Below, piece after piece: positions 19,905 through 30,050 of a stretch of DNA of 64,000 nt. The position numbers were made by a program, and so were the translations under genes. The stretch comes from Agapetus fuscipes. Taxonomy: Eukaryota; Arthropoda; Insecta; Trichoptera; Glossosomatidae. The notes beneath the pieces were generated by a model. It made no database searches. It saw nothing but the letters and a program-made list of their open reading frames with translations, and was not told the origin of the DNA. The stretch spans positions 4,088,201 through 4,152,200 of the forward strand of contig OX637359.1 in the NCBI GenBank assembly GCA_951799405.1, in the 5' to 3' direction. Positions within the stretch are counted from its first letter, which is position 1, and each line of letters opens with the position of its first letter.

Positions 19905-20190
19905 CAGCTTAGAGAAAGATAAAATAATTGGTCACTCGATTAGACTTAGCGCCTTTCTTAGAAATATCTTTGAAAGAAAAATATTTGGAAGAGGAACAAG
20001 AGGTCGCCCAAGAACTTCATACTTCCAGGATTGGAAACGGCTCATGGATGTGTCGTCCTATTCACAGCTCAAGAGGATGGCAGCCAACAGAGACAAATGG
20101 CTGGCACAACAAGGCACTGCCTTTAGAAGATACGATGACAAATCTTCCGAACAATCAAAAGCCTTTAAAATAATCTTGTTGAACAATTAG
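19905..20190 (+). pseudogene. LINE reverse transcriptase C-terminal fragment
   Basis: KIIGHSIRLSAFLRNIFERK, RGTRGRPRTSYFQDWKRLM and LKRMAANRDKWLAQQG are the G-R-P and W-x-x-x motifs typical of the extreme C-terminus of arthropod LINE RTs. Stop at 20188-20190. No catalytic region. Confidence 0.75.
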
Positions 20191-20223
20191 ATTGACTGTA
20201 TTTTTTTTATGTTATTGTATTTC

Positions 20224-20430
20224 TTGTCTTTGGTTGGTATGAGGGTGACCACCCATACTGTAAAAAATAGTTCACTTTGCCAGGAAGTCGGCAAAAATTG
20301 CAGGGTTTATGGTCATTTGAGGTTTAGATTTTAATTTGTAAGTACACAAAGCATTTGTAAGCGTAAACTTACACGTGTCTGTTTGTGGACATGCACTTTA
20401 TATGAATCTTAAATATTAGCATATATCTTT
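20224..20430 (+). repeat. Family A repeat, part 1, split by a SINE
   Basis: Ends ATATATCTTTA, and the missing CTTTGCAACTTAG end resumes at 20699. SINE S sits between the halves. Confidence 0.88.
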
Positions 20431-20698
20431 AGTCGGTGTTATGGCCGAGGGGGCCAAGAGGCTGATCATTCTAGCGTATTTGGAATAAAATAACGTTGAT
20501 TCGATCCCCGCTTGGGTCACTTGACTTTAACTTTGACCCTGGTTCAACAGATGTTATTGGGTAATTATTAATTAATAATTCATTAATATAAACAATAATG
20601 GATTATTAATTGATGATATTAATACCTGTTTCTGGCCAGATAGAATAGGTTGGTGAATTGCATTCCTCTTCACAAATCTATTAAAAAAAATAAAAAAA
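20431..20698 (+). repeat. SINE S (tRNA-Leu/Ser-like), full copy
   Basis: Head GTGTTATGGCCGAGGGGGCC (A box TGGCCGAG) and B box TTGATTCGATCC at 20497-20508 with a long variable region, as in class II tRNAs. Body TGACTTTAACTTTGACCCTGG, AT-rich tail ending in an interrupted A-run. Inserted in family A. Confidence 0.85.
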
Positions 20699-20720
20699 TT
20701 TGCAACTTAGATTATAGATT
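20699..20720 (+). repeat. Family A repeat, part 2
   Basis: TTGCAACTTAGATTATAGATT completes the copy begun at 20224. Confidence 0.85.
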
Positions 20721-21125
20721 ACGAGTATAAAAATCCAGGCATTTTAAGTTGAAGACATTGTCTGGGTATTTTAAACTCCGCTTTCGGGATATATGGAAAC
20801 TTTAACAGCGACTCTATGGAGCGTTTTTCTTTCCAACATTTTTTGAAAACACTGTTTTGAGTTTATGACAGTAATCTTTCTTACTTGACGTTCGAGTATA
20901 AAAAAAATAAATTCTGATGAATCTTGAGATTTAAATTTAAAAGTAAAAAAATTACGTTAAAATCCAACGGCATTGTTTTTGCAAGAAAATCTATGAAAAC
21001 TAAAACAGCGCACCTTTTGAGCGTTTTAGATTTCAAATATATTTTTAAGTTATAAACTTGCGGTAAAGTTTTGTAAAATTGAATGTTGCACGCGGTCGTA
21101 AAAAATATGTTGGTAGGAATCAGTT
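20721..21125. other. Unassigned AT-rich stretch
   Basis: Contains AAACAGCG...GAGCGTTTTAGATTTCAA and TTTTTTGAAAACACTGTTTT words that recur loosely near 26220, 56395 and 58560, so an old repeat is likely. No gene seen. Confidence 0.45.
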
Positions 21126-21286
21126 CCACTAGTAAAAAAATCTCGCGTAAATTCCCCTTCGTCGCGTAAATTTAATAAATGTATGATAACTACATCACTC
21201 ACTAGGGGTGCTGTTGTAAATTTCATACATATTTTTATTTACGCCATGGCGGGAAATTGTACGCGATGTTTTATACTAGAGGTACG
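21126..21286. mobile_element. Family H short TIR element, copy 1
   Basis: TCGCGTAAATTCCCC (21143) faces GGGAAATTGTACGCGA (ending 21266); the inverted arms go on to AAATGTATG/CATACATAT, total 124 bp between the core arms. Related copies at 24598 and 56500. Miniature inverted-repeat transposon-like. Confidence 0.75.
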
Positions 21287-21565
21287 AAATAGGAGAAATA
21301 TCTGCGATTTCAATTAGGAAATTTAAGCTAAAGGAAGATGAACGCTCAGATAAAAGAGAGTGAAATGTGAACTGAATTTACAAGTAAAACATTTTTTTTG
21401 TTTATCTCTTTTGGATTGTTTCGGGTTGCACCATGTTCAAATCGCAGCTATTTCTATATACAGACGTTTCGTTTCCATGAGCGGGAAGCATTTTCAAGGC
21501 TTTACCAATTAGTAATCAATTTAAAGAATTCATTAAATTAATTTTAATTCAATTGAAAAAAATTC
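21287..21565. other. Unassigned stretch
   Basis: Nothing recognised; CAGACGTTTCGTTTCC near 21462 is an isolated motif. Confidence 0.35.
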
Positions 21566-21896
21566 AGTCCGGTCGATAGCTCAGTTCGTAGAGTGCTTGC
21601 ATTTCATGCCGTGAGCTCGGGTTCGAATCCCACCGAGGGTGTCAGAATGATTTCCCGTTTCGGTGTTTATTTCAAACCCCAAAATAAAATACCGGCAAGG
21701 TTTACTCAGCCTTCACAAGAAATGAGTACCAGCACTCTCGGGAGCTGGGAAACCTCCACTTCAACTGAAGTGGTTGGCGTAAGGCCGGCCCCCTTACCTG
21801 TAAAAATAAATAGGTTCAACTCGCCACATGCGACCCCTTCGGGGATAACGCGGCAAGAAGTAACACTATATGTGTAACTTAGTTGCGTTGCGTTTC
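21566..21896 (+). repeat. SINE B, full copy
   Basis: Head 21570-21645 with A box ATAGCTCAGTTCGTAGAGTGC and B box GGTTCGAATCC; body hairpin CCACTTCAACTGAAGTGG; tail TTAGTTGCGTTGCG. One of the cleanest copies in the window. Confidence 0.95.
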
Positions 21897-22535
21897 TGGG
21901 AATACAACTTGCTTTATCCATTTACCACTAGACTACAGAACACTTAATTTATTTTTACAATTTATATTTATTTTTAACACTTTTGTTTGCACAAATTTAT
22001 TTTCACAGTTCAGTATCGCTTACACTCTTCAAATCAAAGGCAACTATCTCACTGTCTGATTGCACTCAATTTTGCTCCTTATATACTGTAGTGACAGAAC
22101 TCTCTAGGAGCTTATTTTGCCAGCACATTCGCGAGGATTCTACAAAATTCAAGAGTACAAAAGGATCATTTAATTTGTAGATTTCTTATACATATAATTA
22201 TTGCTACCTACGGTGCACACCCATATTAATATACTTTTAACATAATGCTATAATAACTATTACTACCTACGATGTACACCTACATTAATCTACTATTAAT
22301 ATTACAATGGCTCGTTGAGTTTTTACGTTGATTTCCGTTCCCTACATCCACATCTGTTGAGAGTTTTTTTAAGGCAACCCTGTTCCGTGTGCTGCGCTAG
22401 TTCGCTAGATAGAGCAACGCCATCTGTGTTGATTGTCTGCAATTTCCCAGCTCGCTAGGAGACCATTAGGGGGGCAGCGCTATAGTACTCGCTGTGACGT
22501 CATGTAGACCTCAAATCTCAGTCCGGGAGAAATTC
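21897..22535. other. Unassigned stretch with a two-unit tandem repeat
   Basis: 22197-22312 holds two diverged ~60-bp units (ATTGCTACCTACGGTGCACA and ATTACTACCTACGATGTACA). The rest (22313-22535) is GC-richer, without an open frame or known repeat. Confidence 0.45.
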
Positions 22536-23086
22536 GTCCCCCCAGTGCTTGTTTGGCTCATCTACCATTTAATTCAAATATGACCTTTCAATGAAATTGT
22601 CTTAAGAGTAACATTCTGTTCATGTCCTTGACTTATAGGTTGGTATGCGGCTGACCACCCATGCTGTAGAAAATGTCACCCCTGTTTCAGGAAAGGTCAG
22701 CAAGAGTTGCAGGGTGTATGTTCATTTGGTTCATTGAGATTTGGGTTTTTATATTGTAAGTCCACATGCGGCATGTGTAAGCGCTAGCTTAAACGCGTCT
22801 GCTTGTGGGAATGCATGTAATGTGAATCCTAAATGTTAAATTTCTTCGCAACTTAGATTAGATAAAATTAGATTAGATTCTTCACAATCTGAGCTAAGAA
22901 GAAAGTGTTAAACAGGATGATAATATGAGAGTTGTTTTATATATTTTAAAAATTGTAAAGACGAACTTTCACGAAGTTACTGCAAAAAACCTAGATAATA
23001 TCCATTTCGAGTGTTCATTGGACACATTGGTCCAGTACCTACACAGACATACCTCTGATGGACATGGGACAAGCACTAAGGAGACG
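22536..23086 (+). mobile_element. Family F TIR element interrupted by family A
   Basis: TIRs GTCCCCCCAGTGCTTGT (22536) and the complement of GTCTCCTTAGTGCTTGT (ending 23086). Internal blocks match 19541, 25743 and 49303. A plus family A copy (22625-22878) splits it; the uninterrupted equivalent is seen at 25788. Confidence 0.82.
22625..22878 (+). repeat. Family A repeat, full copy with defined borders
   Basis: From TCCTTGACTTATAGG to TTAGATTAGATT. Compared with the empty site at 25788-25810, these are the ends that were inserted, which makes the CCTTGAC end and (ATTAG)n end the true termini. Confidence 0.92.
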
Positions 23087-23449
23087 ACTAATGTTCGCCT
23101 TGAGTCAGAATAGGATACCCAATCTCATCTAAGTACAAATACAATGTTAGATAACATATTATACATACAATACCTGATTTTTAAAAGTTTTCTGAAGATT
23201 TTTTTGAAAGGAAGTCCAACGAAAAGGTGTTGCAGGAAGTAGGAAAAGAAGAGACCTTATAATTCACATTTTGAAGAGGAAACGAAACTAATAGGACACT
23301 TGATAAGATGGCAAGAGTTGCGGAGCTTATGTACAATAATTTTCTTAAATTTAAAAATAAAAAATATAAAGGTTTTCCACAGTGTATAATATGTTAAAAC
23401 TAAGGGTGGTTATACATTCGCCATGAATCGCATTTTGTAAGCATCCCTT
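23087..23449. other. Mostly unassigned; small family A relic
   Basis: GGCAAGAGTTGCGGAGCTTATG at 23311-23332 is a family A scrap. The rest is not recognised. Confidence 0.4.
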
Positions 23450-23571
23450 GACGTGTATTTCAATGATGATTCCATGGTAATTCGACACAGTGACAAAACA
23501 ATATATGACACAATGACACATGTCAGAACGTCACATGGCATTACATCATAATAACAAAACAACACAGAAAA

Positions 23572-23901
23572 GTGACGGAGAGATTACAAATGTGGAAGGA
23601 GGAATGCCCGGAGAGCTTTGTGCAGCCTTCAGAGAGCCTACCTCCAGGAAAGAACCTCGAGTGGCCCGTATGGAGATCCATGAACAGATTGAGGACCAAT
23701 GTTGGAAGAGCCCGGGCCAACATGCTGACCTGGGGATTTCTGGGACGGGAGGACTCTACACTATGTGAGTGTGGAGCTCAGCAAACTATGGAGCACCTGC
23801 GGTGTCGTCCCTCCTGTCCGACAAGCTGCTCCATGGATGATCTCTTTGCGGGAAACCAAAGAGCTGTAGACATTGCTCGTTACTGGGCCAATACGGTGTG
23901 A
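23572..23901 (+). pseudogene. LINE ORF C-terminal fragment with CCHC knuckle
   Basis: WRSMNRLRTNVGRARANMLTWGF, then C-x-C (LCECGAQQTMEHLRC) and a C-terminal RYWANTV stop. This arrangement closes many RTE- and Jockey-group ORF2 proteins. A relative lies at 42363-42835 on the minus strand. Confidence 0.7.
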
Positions 23902-24049
23902 AGCTGACACGAAGAAGAACACAGAAAAGTACATCGCAATGACAAAACATCACACGACAAAGCATCATATGACAAAATATCAGATAACTAAAACAGAACA
24001 TACCATAAACGGCACATGAAAAAACATCCCATGACATTTCATAAATGTT

Positions 24050-24362
24050 TTGTTTTTTTTAGTAATCCTGTGCGCAAGACTCCCTAGATTTCGTAGACTC
24101 TAGGGATCTATAACACTTATTGCAGTGCCGCAGAGGTGTTGTTTACGAGATTGGTCGTCGCTACAAAGCGCCAATACTCAAGCAAGACCCAGTTGCTGTA
24201 AGGCTGGATGGACCTGTAGTGACCGGTCTTTGGTAAAGGTTTTATGAATTCTTCAACCCAGCGAAGAGCATATTTGAAAATGAATTTTTGTGCTCCGCCG
24301 GGATTCAAACCCTCAACCTTCCATTTACGAGTCCTAAGTTTTGCCACTGGACTGCGGACCGG
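24050..24362 (-). repeat. SINE C with alternative (hairpin) tail
   Basis: T-run, then tail CCTGTGCGCAAGACTCCCTAG with stem CCCTAGA/TCTAGGG, C body, and tRNA-like head ending CGGACCGG at 24362. Same body as the X-tailed copies but an unrelated 3' tail. Confidence 0.88.
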
Positions 24363-24597
24363 ATATAATCTGTTTTAGGTGTTTTTTCGTCATGTGACGT
24401 TTTGTTATTTGATGTTTTTTTCCTTGTGATGTACTTTTCTGTATTTTTTTGTCATTGTGATGAAATGTCATGTGTTGTCATGTCACGTGTCGTTTTGTCA
24501 CTGTGCCATTCTAACGTGTCACCTCAATGACAGCTAGATGCAAACCTTACCCAGCACACGCCTCATAAAAGGGCCACACATAAGGACATTCTAAGCC

Positions 24598-24760
24598 CCG
24601 AGTATAAAGCAATGCGCAAGCTCCCCCCTATCGCGTAAATTTAAAAAATATATGAAAACTGAATCACTCACTAGGTGTGCCGTCGAATTTTCAATACATT
24701 TTTGATTTATGCAATCGAGGCGAGTGTACGTAATCTTTTATATGTACGTATGTTTTACAG
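24598..24760. mobile_element. Family H short TIR element, copy 2
   Basis: TCGCGTAAATTTAAAAAATATATG and AATACATTTTTGATTTATGC arms with the same ATCACTCACTAGG loop as copy 1; more diverged. Confidence 0.65.
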
Positions 24761-25028
24761 CTCTATGCATGAAGTATAAAAAATAACGTTAAATTTCACA
24801 CATGGCGTTAAACCAAGAAATGTAAGGATGTTTAAGTAGCGCCTCCAGTGAGGGTTTTGGTTTTACTGTTTATATGGTGAAAAGCTATGGTCTAGTTTAA
24901 ACGTGATGCTTTTTCTCTTGAGTTAGTGCATTTCACGAGCTGAGGGTATTTTCTGTACTTACGAAGCCTTCTACACTTTGAAACAGTGTTTTTTTAGTTT
25001 TGGCAACGTCGAAGGTCACTATACTCGT
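24761..25028. other. Unassigned stretch
   Basis: No gene or clear repeat. Confidence 0.35.
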
Positions 25029-25209
25029 ATAATCTAGGTTGCAAAGATGTATCAATATTTAAATTCACATTGAATGCATACCCACAAAAAGAAACATGTA
25101 AGTTCGCGCTTATAAATGCTGCATATGTACTTACAAAATAAAATCGAAACCTCAAATGAACACAAACCCTGCATCTTTTGCCGACCTTTCTTGATACAGT
25201 GTGAAATTG
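25029..25209 (-). repeat. Family A repeat, truncated
   Basis: From ATAATCTAGGTTGC to the CAGTGTGAAATTG block; the GGGTGGTCAGCC end is missing. Confidence 0.85.
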
Positions 25210-25238
25210 CGTCACTATAGCGCTTGTTTGGTTTATCT

Positions 25239-25500
25239 ACGCAAACGCAACTAAGCTACACATACAGTGTAACTTCTTGCCTGCGTTATCCCCGAAGGGG
25301 TAACATGTGGCGCTTCGGGACCTATTTATTTTTACAGGTAAGGGGGCCGGCGTCACACCAACCACTTTCAGTTAAAGTGGGGGTTTTCCAGCTCCCGGGG
25401 GGGCTGGTTCTCATTTCTTGTGAAGGCTGAGTAAATCTTTGAGATCGAACCCTTGCTCTCGGCATGGAATGCAAGCATTCTACCAATTGAGCTATCGACC
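25239..25500 (-). repeat. SINE B with internal deletion
   Basis: Tail and body are normal up to GAGTAAATCTT, then jump to GATCGAACCC in the B box; about 70 bases of body plus box flank are lost. The A box is kept (25480-25500). Confidence 0.88.
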
Positions 25501-25742
25501 ATTTTACGAGCTTGATCGTCGTCGCTACAAAGCGCCAATTCTCAAGCAAGACCCAGTTGCTGTAAGGCTGAATGGACCTTTGGTGAACGGTCATTGGTAA
25601 AGATTGTATGAATTTTTCAACCCAGCGAAGAGCAAATTTGAAAATATAAATGGTAGGTATATTTTTTGTGCTTCGCCGGTAATCGAATCCACAACCTTCC
25701 CATTCAGAGTCCGAATTGTTACCACTGAACTACGGACCGGTC
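25501..25742 (-). repeat. SINE C, tail truncated
   Basis: Body from CGAGCTTGATCGTCG to tRNA-like head ending ACGGACCGGT (25742). No tail remains, so its subfamily is unknown. Confidence 0.85.
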
Positions 25743-25971
25743 TACCATTTGATTAAAATATGAATTTTAAAGGAATTTGTCTTAAGAACCACATTCTACA
25801 CGATCTGAGCTCAGATAAAAAACGTGAACACGCTAATGTGGGAGCTGTTTTAAATATTTTAAAAATCAATTTCCGGTTTTCATAAGACACATTGGTGAAG
25901 TACACATACAAACATTGCTCATGTGAAATAACCTCTGATGGCCATAAGACAAAAAAAAACACTAAGGGGAC

Positions 25972-26419
25972 TAACTACCACAGAAAATTGTTGAAAAAAA
26001 AACATTCAGACTTCACGCAACGTTGCCAATTCTGTACCGCATTTGTATGCATAAACAATGAGGCTTTGAAGAGCCCAGGGGTGTATTCTGGATAGATGGG
26101 CTCGCTATGAACCGCACTTGACGTCCTGCGACACCAGAGACTGTCTCGAATGCAACCCTGGACTCCAAACAAGCATAAATACAACACTACGTTAAAACTA
26201 TACCAAACATATATGGAATCTAAAACGCTCTTTTGAAGCGCTGCTTTAGTTTGAATACATTTTTTGAAAAATGCTGTGGCCATGTATTGTACTTGGCATT
26301 TTGTGTAAAATTGTGTGCTACGAACGCGTCAGTACCTACTTCGTTAAATAAACAAGAAGAAGCCTTCAGAGAGGACACGTCTGAACTAGAAGAGAGTGAA
26401 CAGTGAGAAGAACTTGTAC
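25972..26419. other. Unassigned stretch
   Basis: AAACGCTCTTTTGAAGCGCTGC and TTTTTTGAAAAATGCTG near 26225-26270 recall words at 20815 and 58560. No gene supported. Confidence 0.4.
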
Positions 26420-26709
26420 ATCGACGGTTAAAAGGAAGTAGCGGAATAAGCGACGTTTTGGTCAAAAATGAGTTAAGAATGCTATCTAACTTGAAATTTT
26501 CCACTCTTTCTAATGCGCTAACTCCCATAGCTCCACGATGAGTTTTTTGTTGTTGTTTATACCCAAGCAAACAATTGCATTTTCGAAGTAGGTATGGTTT
26601 TGGTGTAACCGACAAGATTTTGGCCTTTTTGTCCTAAAGGCGTTTGTGACATAAAAAATCGTTAAACTTCATAAAACCACATAAATAGGTATGCCAATAA
26701 ATGCCTTAT
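26420..26709 (-). repeat. Family E repeat, copy 2
   Basis: Minus frame reads THRGAMGVSALERVENFKL and DSILNSFLTKT without a stop across about 55 codons, the most intact of the three copies. Function unknown. Confidence 0.72.
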
Positions 26710-26807
26710 TTTTTTTTAAATATTGGAGCTGTTTTGATTTTACCGAGATGATAATAAATAAAAAAAATTTCCATTGCCATTTTTCTGCAATCTCAAACTT
26801 TAAACAG

Positions 26808-27028
26808 TACCCTTAGTACAAGTTGCAAAACTTGAGAAAAGTAAAGTTTACGGAAAATTTAAAAAATCTGCCGTTTTTGTTTCCACTTTATGGTCTTAGC
26901 AAAAGAGTTACAGTGATGAAGAAAATCAAGTTCAAACAAACAAAAACGGCAGATTTTGGGGGAAATCACTCTTTAATAATTGCCGTAAACTTTACATTAC
27001 TCAAGTTTTGCAACTCGTACTAAGGGTA
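26808..27028. mobile_element. Short TIR element with TA duplication (Tc1/mariner-like MITE)
   Basis: TA then CCCTTAGTACAAGTTGCAA at the left, complement of CCCTTAGTACGAGTTGCAA then TA at the right. The inverted match runs on through GTAAAGTTTACGG and AAAATCTGCCGTTTTTGTTT, leaving a short centre. No coding capacity. Confidence 0.85.
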
Positions 27029-27410
27029 CAGCTCTCATGAACAATTTAGTTTACGTCGCTTATGCCCTATTGCCTTTTACACGTCGATATAGACTTTTTA
27101 AAATACTGTTACGAATATATAGTTGTGTGTTTTGTTTGTCTGTGTGAGTTAATAATCCAGTCTGTGAAGTCTCTATAGAAAAAAAAAATGCTAAGTATTT
27201 GTGAGGACAATAATTTGTTTGAGAATAATGCGTTTGGTGTTTGGTCGGATGTTCTCGTAAAGTCTCGCATGTGACGATTCTCAATGTTGCTGGAATGATC
27301 ATTATTCTTCCTATAAAATAAGGGCAAAAACTCTCTATAGTTTCAGAAGTCAACCGACCGTTATATTGTGTAGGTGTAAAGGGGACTCATATCAGAACCG
27401 AATCGGAAAT
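27029..27410. other. Unassigned stretch with TATA-like site
   Basis: CCTATAAAATAAGGGC at 27310 and TGTTACGAATATATAG at 27107 could be pieces of an old LTR, but termini and duplications are not found. Confidence 0.35.
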
Positions 27411-27572
27411 ACGCAACGCAACTAAGCTACACATACAATGCAACTTCTTGTCGCGTTTTAAACACCAACATGGAAAATAATTTTTCACACCCTCGCAAGG
27501 CCTCGGTGGGATTCGGGCCTGAGCTCTCGGCATGGAATGCAAGCACTCTGCCAACTGAGTACCGATCGGACG
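27411..27572 (-). repeat. SINE B with large internal deletion
   Basis: Tail (27411-27460) joins directly to AAACACCAACATGG and the tRNA-like head (27505-27572); most of the body is gone. Confidence 0.85.
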
Positions 27573-27587
27573 ATGCTGTACTGTATG

Positions 27588-27830
27588 AAACTGTATGCCG
27601 CCGTTCTACTAGGGGTGGCTGGTACCTCCGCAGATGCGTCTCCACTTTTTTCTGTCCTTGTATATCTCTTTCATCTCTTCAACACTCATCACTTTCTTCG
27701 TACATATTCTTCTCTTATTCCCACTCTGCAAGTTCAATTCTTTCGAAATCTCACCCATTTCCTTTTACCCTTTTACCCCTTTTACGCTTCCACTGACATT
27801 TCTTCTGGACGTCATGCGGACACATGAAAA
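27588..27830 (-). pseudogene. LINE D 3' coding remnant
   Basis: Matches 57655-57995 block for block (GCCGCCGTTCTACTAGGGGTG, TGTCCTTGTATATCTCTTTC). The minus strand should read as a LINE RT end, but stops and shifts break it. Confidence 0.65.
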
Positions 27831-28256
27831 CACAGCAAGAAGTTGCACTAGATGTGTAGCTTTTATACGATACCCGAAAAACCTGCAAATACTTGAGTAA
27901 TAATTTACGCAATATTTTATACTAGGGGTAGATTAGATTAGATTAGATGAGGTACATAGAGGTACGGGGTACGTTTTTAATTAGTAAATATTTAATCCTT
28001 ACAAAAGGACCATATTATTAATCCGATTGTCGATAGCACAGGAGACATCCTTTGTGCTTTTCTTTGGAAATTTCCAAGTTGATTTGAACGAATTGTTTTA
28101 GAGTGCCCCCAGGCAATCCTGGAAAACTTTTAAATGCCTAACTGTACAAGTACTGATTAAAGAAAAACTTTTGTTTATTAATTGTCATTTGTTGATTAGT
28201 AAAAATTATGTTTGAACAGTTCATTTGCTTGTAAATAAGCTTATATCCTTAGACTT
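27831..28256. other. Mostly unassigned; family H scrap
   Basis: TTTACGCAATATTTTATACTAGGGG (27903-27927) matches one end of family H, followed by GATTAGATTAGATTAG. Confidence 0.4.
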
Positions 28257-28372
28257 CCTTGACTAATAGGTTAGTTTGAGGCTGACCGCACATGCTGTAA
28301 AAACTTGATTCAATTTTGACAATGCCACCCCGTTTGAGGGAAAGGCGACAAGAGTTGCAAAGTTTATATTGT
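28257..28372 (+). repeat. Family A repeat, 3'-truncated
   Basis: TTCCTTGACTAATAGG to GCAAAGTTTATATTG; the (ATTAG)n half is missing. Confidence 0.85.
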
Positions 28373-28399
28373 TATGATTTCACTTGGGGCTTTTTAATT

Positions 28400-28645
28400 A
28401 AATTGCGATTAAAATTTATTTCACTAGATGTATTTTACACGATATAGGTTACAATGTACTGTTCACTCTTCACTCTCTGCTTACAGGTCTCCGTGTTACA
28501 ATGGTCAAAGCGACTCTCCCCGCAGAATCTTTGCTCGTATTTATATTAGCCACAGAGACGATTCTCGCATGTTCTCAAACATGGTAAATAGTTCCACTAT
28601 ACTAGAGACGTGACACGCACCAATCAGCGTGCATTGCAGGTCAAC
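28400..28645 (-). promoter_or_regulatory. LTR-like repeat J, copy 2
   Basis: On the minus strand: ATATAAATACGAGCAAAGATT followed by GAGAGTCGCTTTGACC and an AATAAA signal. Same order as copy 1 at 10751. Confidence 0.6.
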
Positions 28646-28669
28646 CAAAATGTTATTTTAAAACCGCAA

Positions 28670-29096
28670 AAAAAAAACACATGTGGTGTAACTTCTTGCC
28701 AAGTTATTCTCCAAGGGTTTCGCATGTAGCGAGCGGAATCTGTTTATTTTTACAGATAAGGAGGCCACTCTTACGCCACCCAGTTAAAATGGGGGTTTCC
28801 CAGCTCTCGATGGGCTTGTACCATTGATCTAAATAAAATTTATATCGATGGCTTGTACTTATTTCTTGTGATGGCTGAGTAAGCTTTACATTATTTAAAT
28901 CTTTGGCAGTAACTTTGTGAAAGTCTAACTCACTGTGATTTTATTTAAATCTGAGTAAACTTTGCCGGTAATTTATTTTGAGTTTTGAAATAAACACCGA
29001 AATTTCCGAAATCATTTGGTACACCCTCGGTGGGATTCGAACCCGAGCTCTCAGCATAGAATACAAGCACCCTACCAACCGAGCTATCGTCCGGAC
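28670..29096 (-). repeat. SINE B with two internal insertions
   Basis: Head 29025-29096 has good A and B boxes. The body carries extra sequence at about 28815-28855, flanked by GGCTTGTAC repeats, and at 28880-28955, where TGAGTAA...CTTT is duplicated. Confidence 0.88.
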
Positions 29097-29447
29097 TTTT
29101 TTATTTATCAAAAAAAATAAGTAAAATTTTTTTATAATAAAATATATCTGAATTTTCTTGTTTCGTTTTGATGGACTTTGGTCCGTCATATGCTCTGCCT
29201 ATTTGTGCAAATTACGCCTTTGATTTGAAAATTCCGAGAAAATGAAAGATAAATTTTAATTAAAACATATTTTTACTGCGACCTCTTCACAAAGGGTCTG
29301 AAAGTTTTAATCAGTGAAGGCGGATTGATAAAAAAACCAGAACGAAAATTTGAGAACGGATACCGAGTATCCGGTAGAAAATGTATGTGTTTTGTTAAAG
29401 CCCAAAATATTCAAAACAAAACAAACTATACATAAAACTTCAGTCAA
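29097..29447. other. Unassigned AT-rich stretch
   Basis: Nothing recognised. Confidence 0.35.
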
Positions 29448-29540
29448 TTTCAAATGAGTTACTTAAAAGGAATGGGAGAAAATATTTGTTATGAAATGTA
29501 TTTGCCTATACCCTATGCACGCGCCTGCACGAAACAAGAT
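29448..29540 (+). repeat. Repeat N, copy 2
   Basis: Readable as MSYLKGMGENICYEMYLP followed by YARAC; see the copy at 18066. Confidence 0.5.
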
Positions 29541-29556
29541 TTTTAAATCAAACTTG

Positions 29557-29676
29557 TTGGTGCTATGGACAAGCGGGTCAAGACGGTGACTTTGAATATC
29601 GTGTTTAAAATAAAAACAACGCTGGGTCGACTCTCGTTGGGCTCATGAAAATAGTTTTGACCTGAGTCAACAGATA
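29557..29676 (+). repeat. SINE S, 5' part
   Basis: GGTGCTATGGACAAGCGGG head and CTGGGTCGACTCTCG in place of the B box, then TTGACCTGAGTCAACAGAT. Continues at 29923. Confidence 0.7.
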
Positions 29677-29922
29677 ATCTATAATCTAAGATGCAAAGAT
29701 ACATTTACATTCAAAACTCATATCAAATGCATGCACGCAAACAGACACGTGTAAGTTCGCGCTTTCAAATGCTGAATGTGTACCTACAGATTAAAATCCG
29801 AACCTAAAATGAACTTAACCCTGCAACTTTTGCCGACTTTCCCTTAAACAGGGGTGACATTGGCAAAGTGAACCACTTTAACAGTATGGGTGGTCAGCCT
29901 CTTACCAACCTATAAGTCAAGG
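29677..29922 (-). repeat. Family A repeat inserted in SINE S
   Basis: Full copy from ATCTATAATCTAAG to AAGTCAAGGAA between the two SINE halves. Confidence 0.9.
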
Positions 29923-30050
29923 AAAGTCTTCAAAATATATATTTTGGTAATTATTTATTAAAGCAGTAAAAAAATAATTAATAATTATTTGAAAATGTTT
30001 ACACTTGTTTCTGACCAGGGAAAAAAATGTGGTTGAATTTGATTCCACGT
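29923..30050 (+). repeat. SINE S, 3' part
   Basis: TTAATAATTATTTG ... CTTGTTTCTGACCAGGGA matches the body end of the copy at 20431. Confidence 0.65.

Larger units (their letters stand above)
23450..24540. repeat. Inverted-repeat element with degenerate TGACA-type arrays
   Basis: Left arm 23450-23575 and 23930-24030: many variants of TGACAAAACATCACATGAC. Right arm 24380-24540 has the complement (GTCATGTGACGTTTTGTTA...GTGTCACCTCAATGACAGC). Between the arms are a LINE fragment and a SINE C. Fold-back layout; autonomous partner unknown. Confidence 0.6.
25217..25971 (+). mobile_element. Family F TIR element interrupted by two SINEs
   Basis: Left end AGCGCTTGTTTGGTTTATCTAC (25217-25238) and the remainder 25743-25971 (CTACCATTTGATTAAAATATG ... 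CACTAAGGGGAC). SINE B and SINE C copies fill the gap; CTAC stands at both junctions. Confidence 0.75.

Noticed and set aside
27060..27353. 97-codon minus frame near 27.1 kb
   Set aside because: No recognisable domain, AT-rich, not repeated in this window; likely chance.
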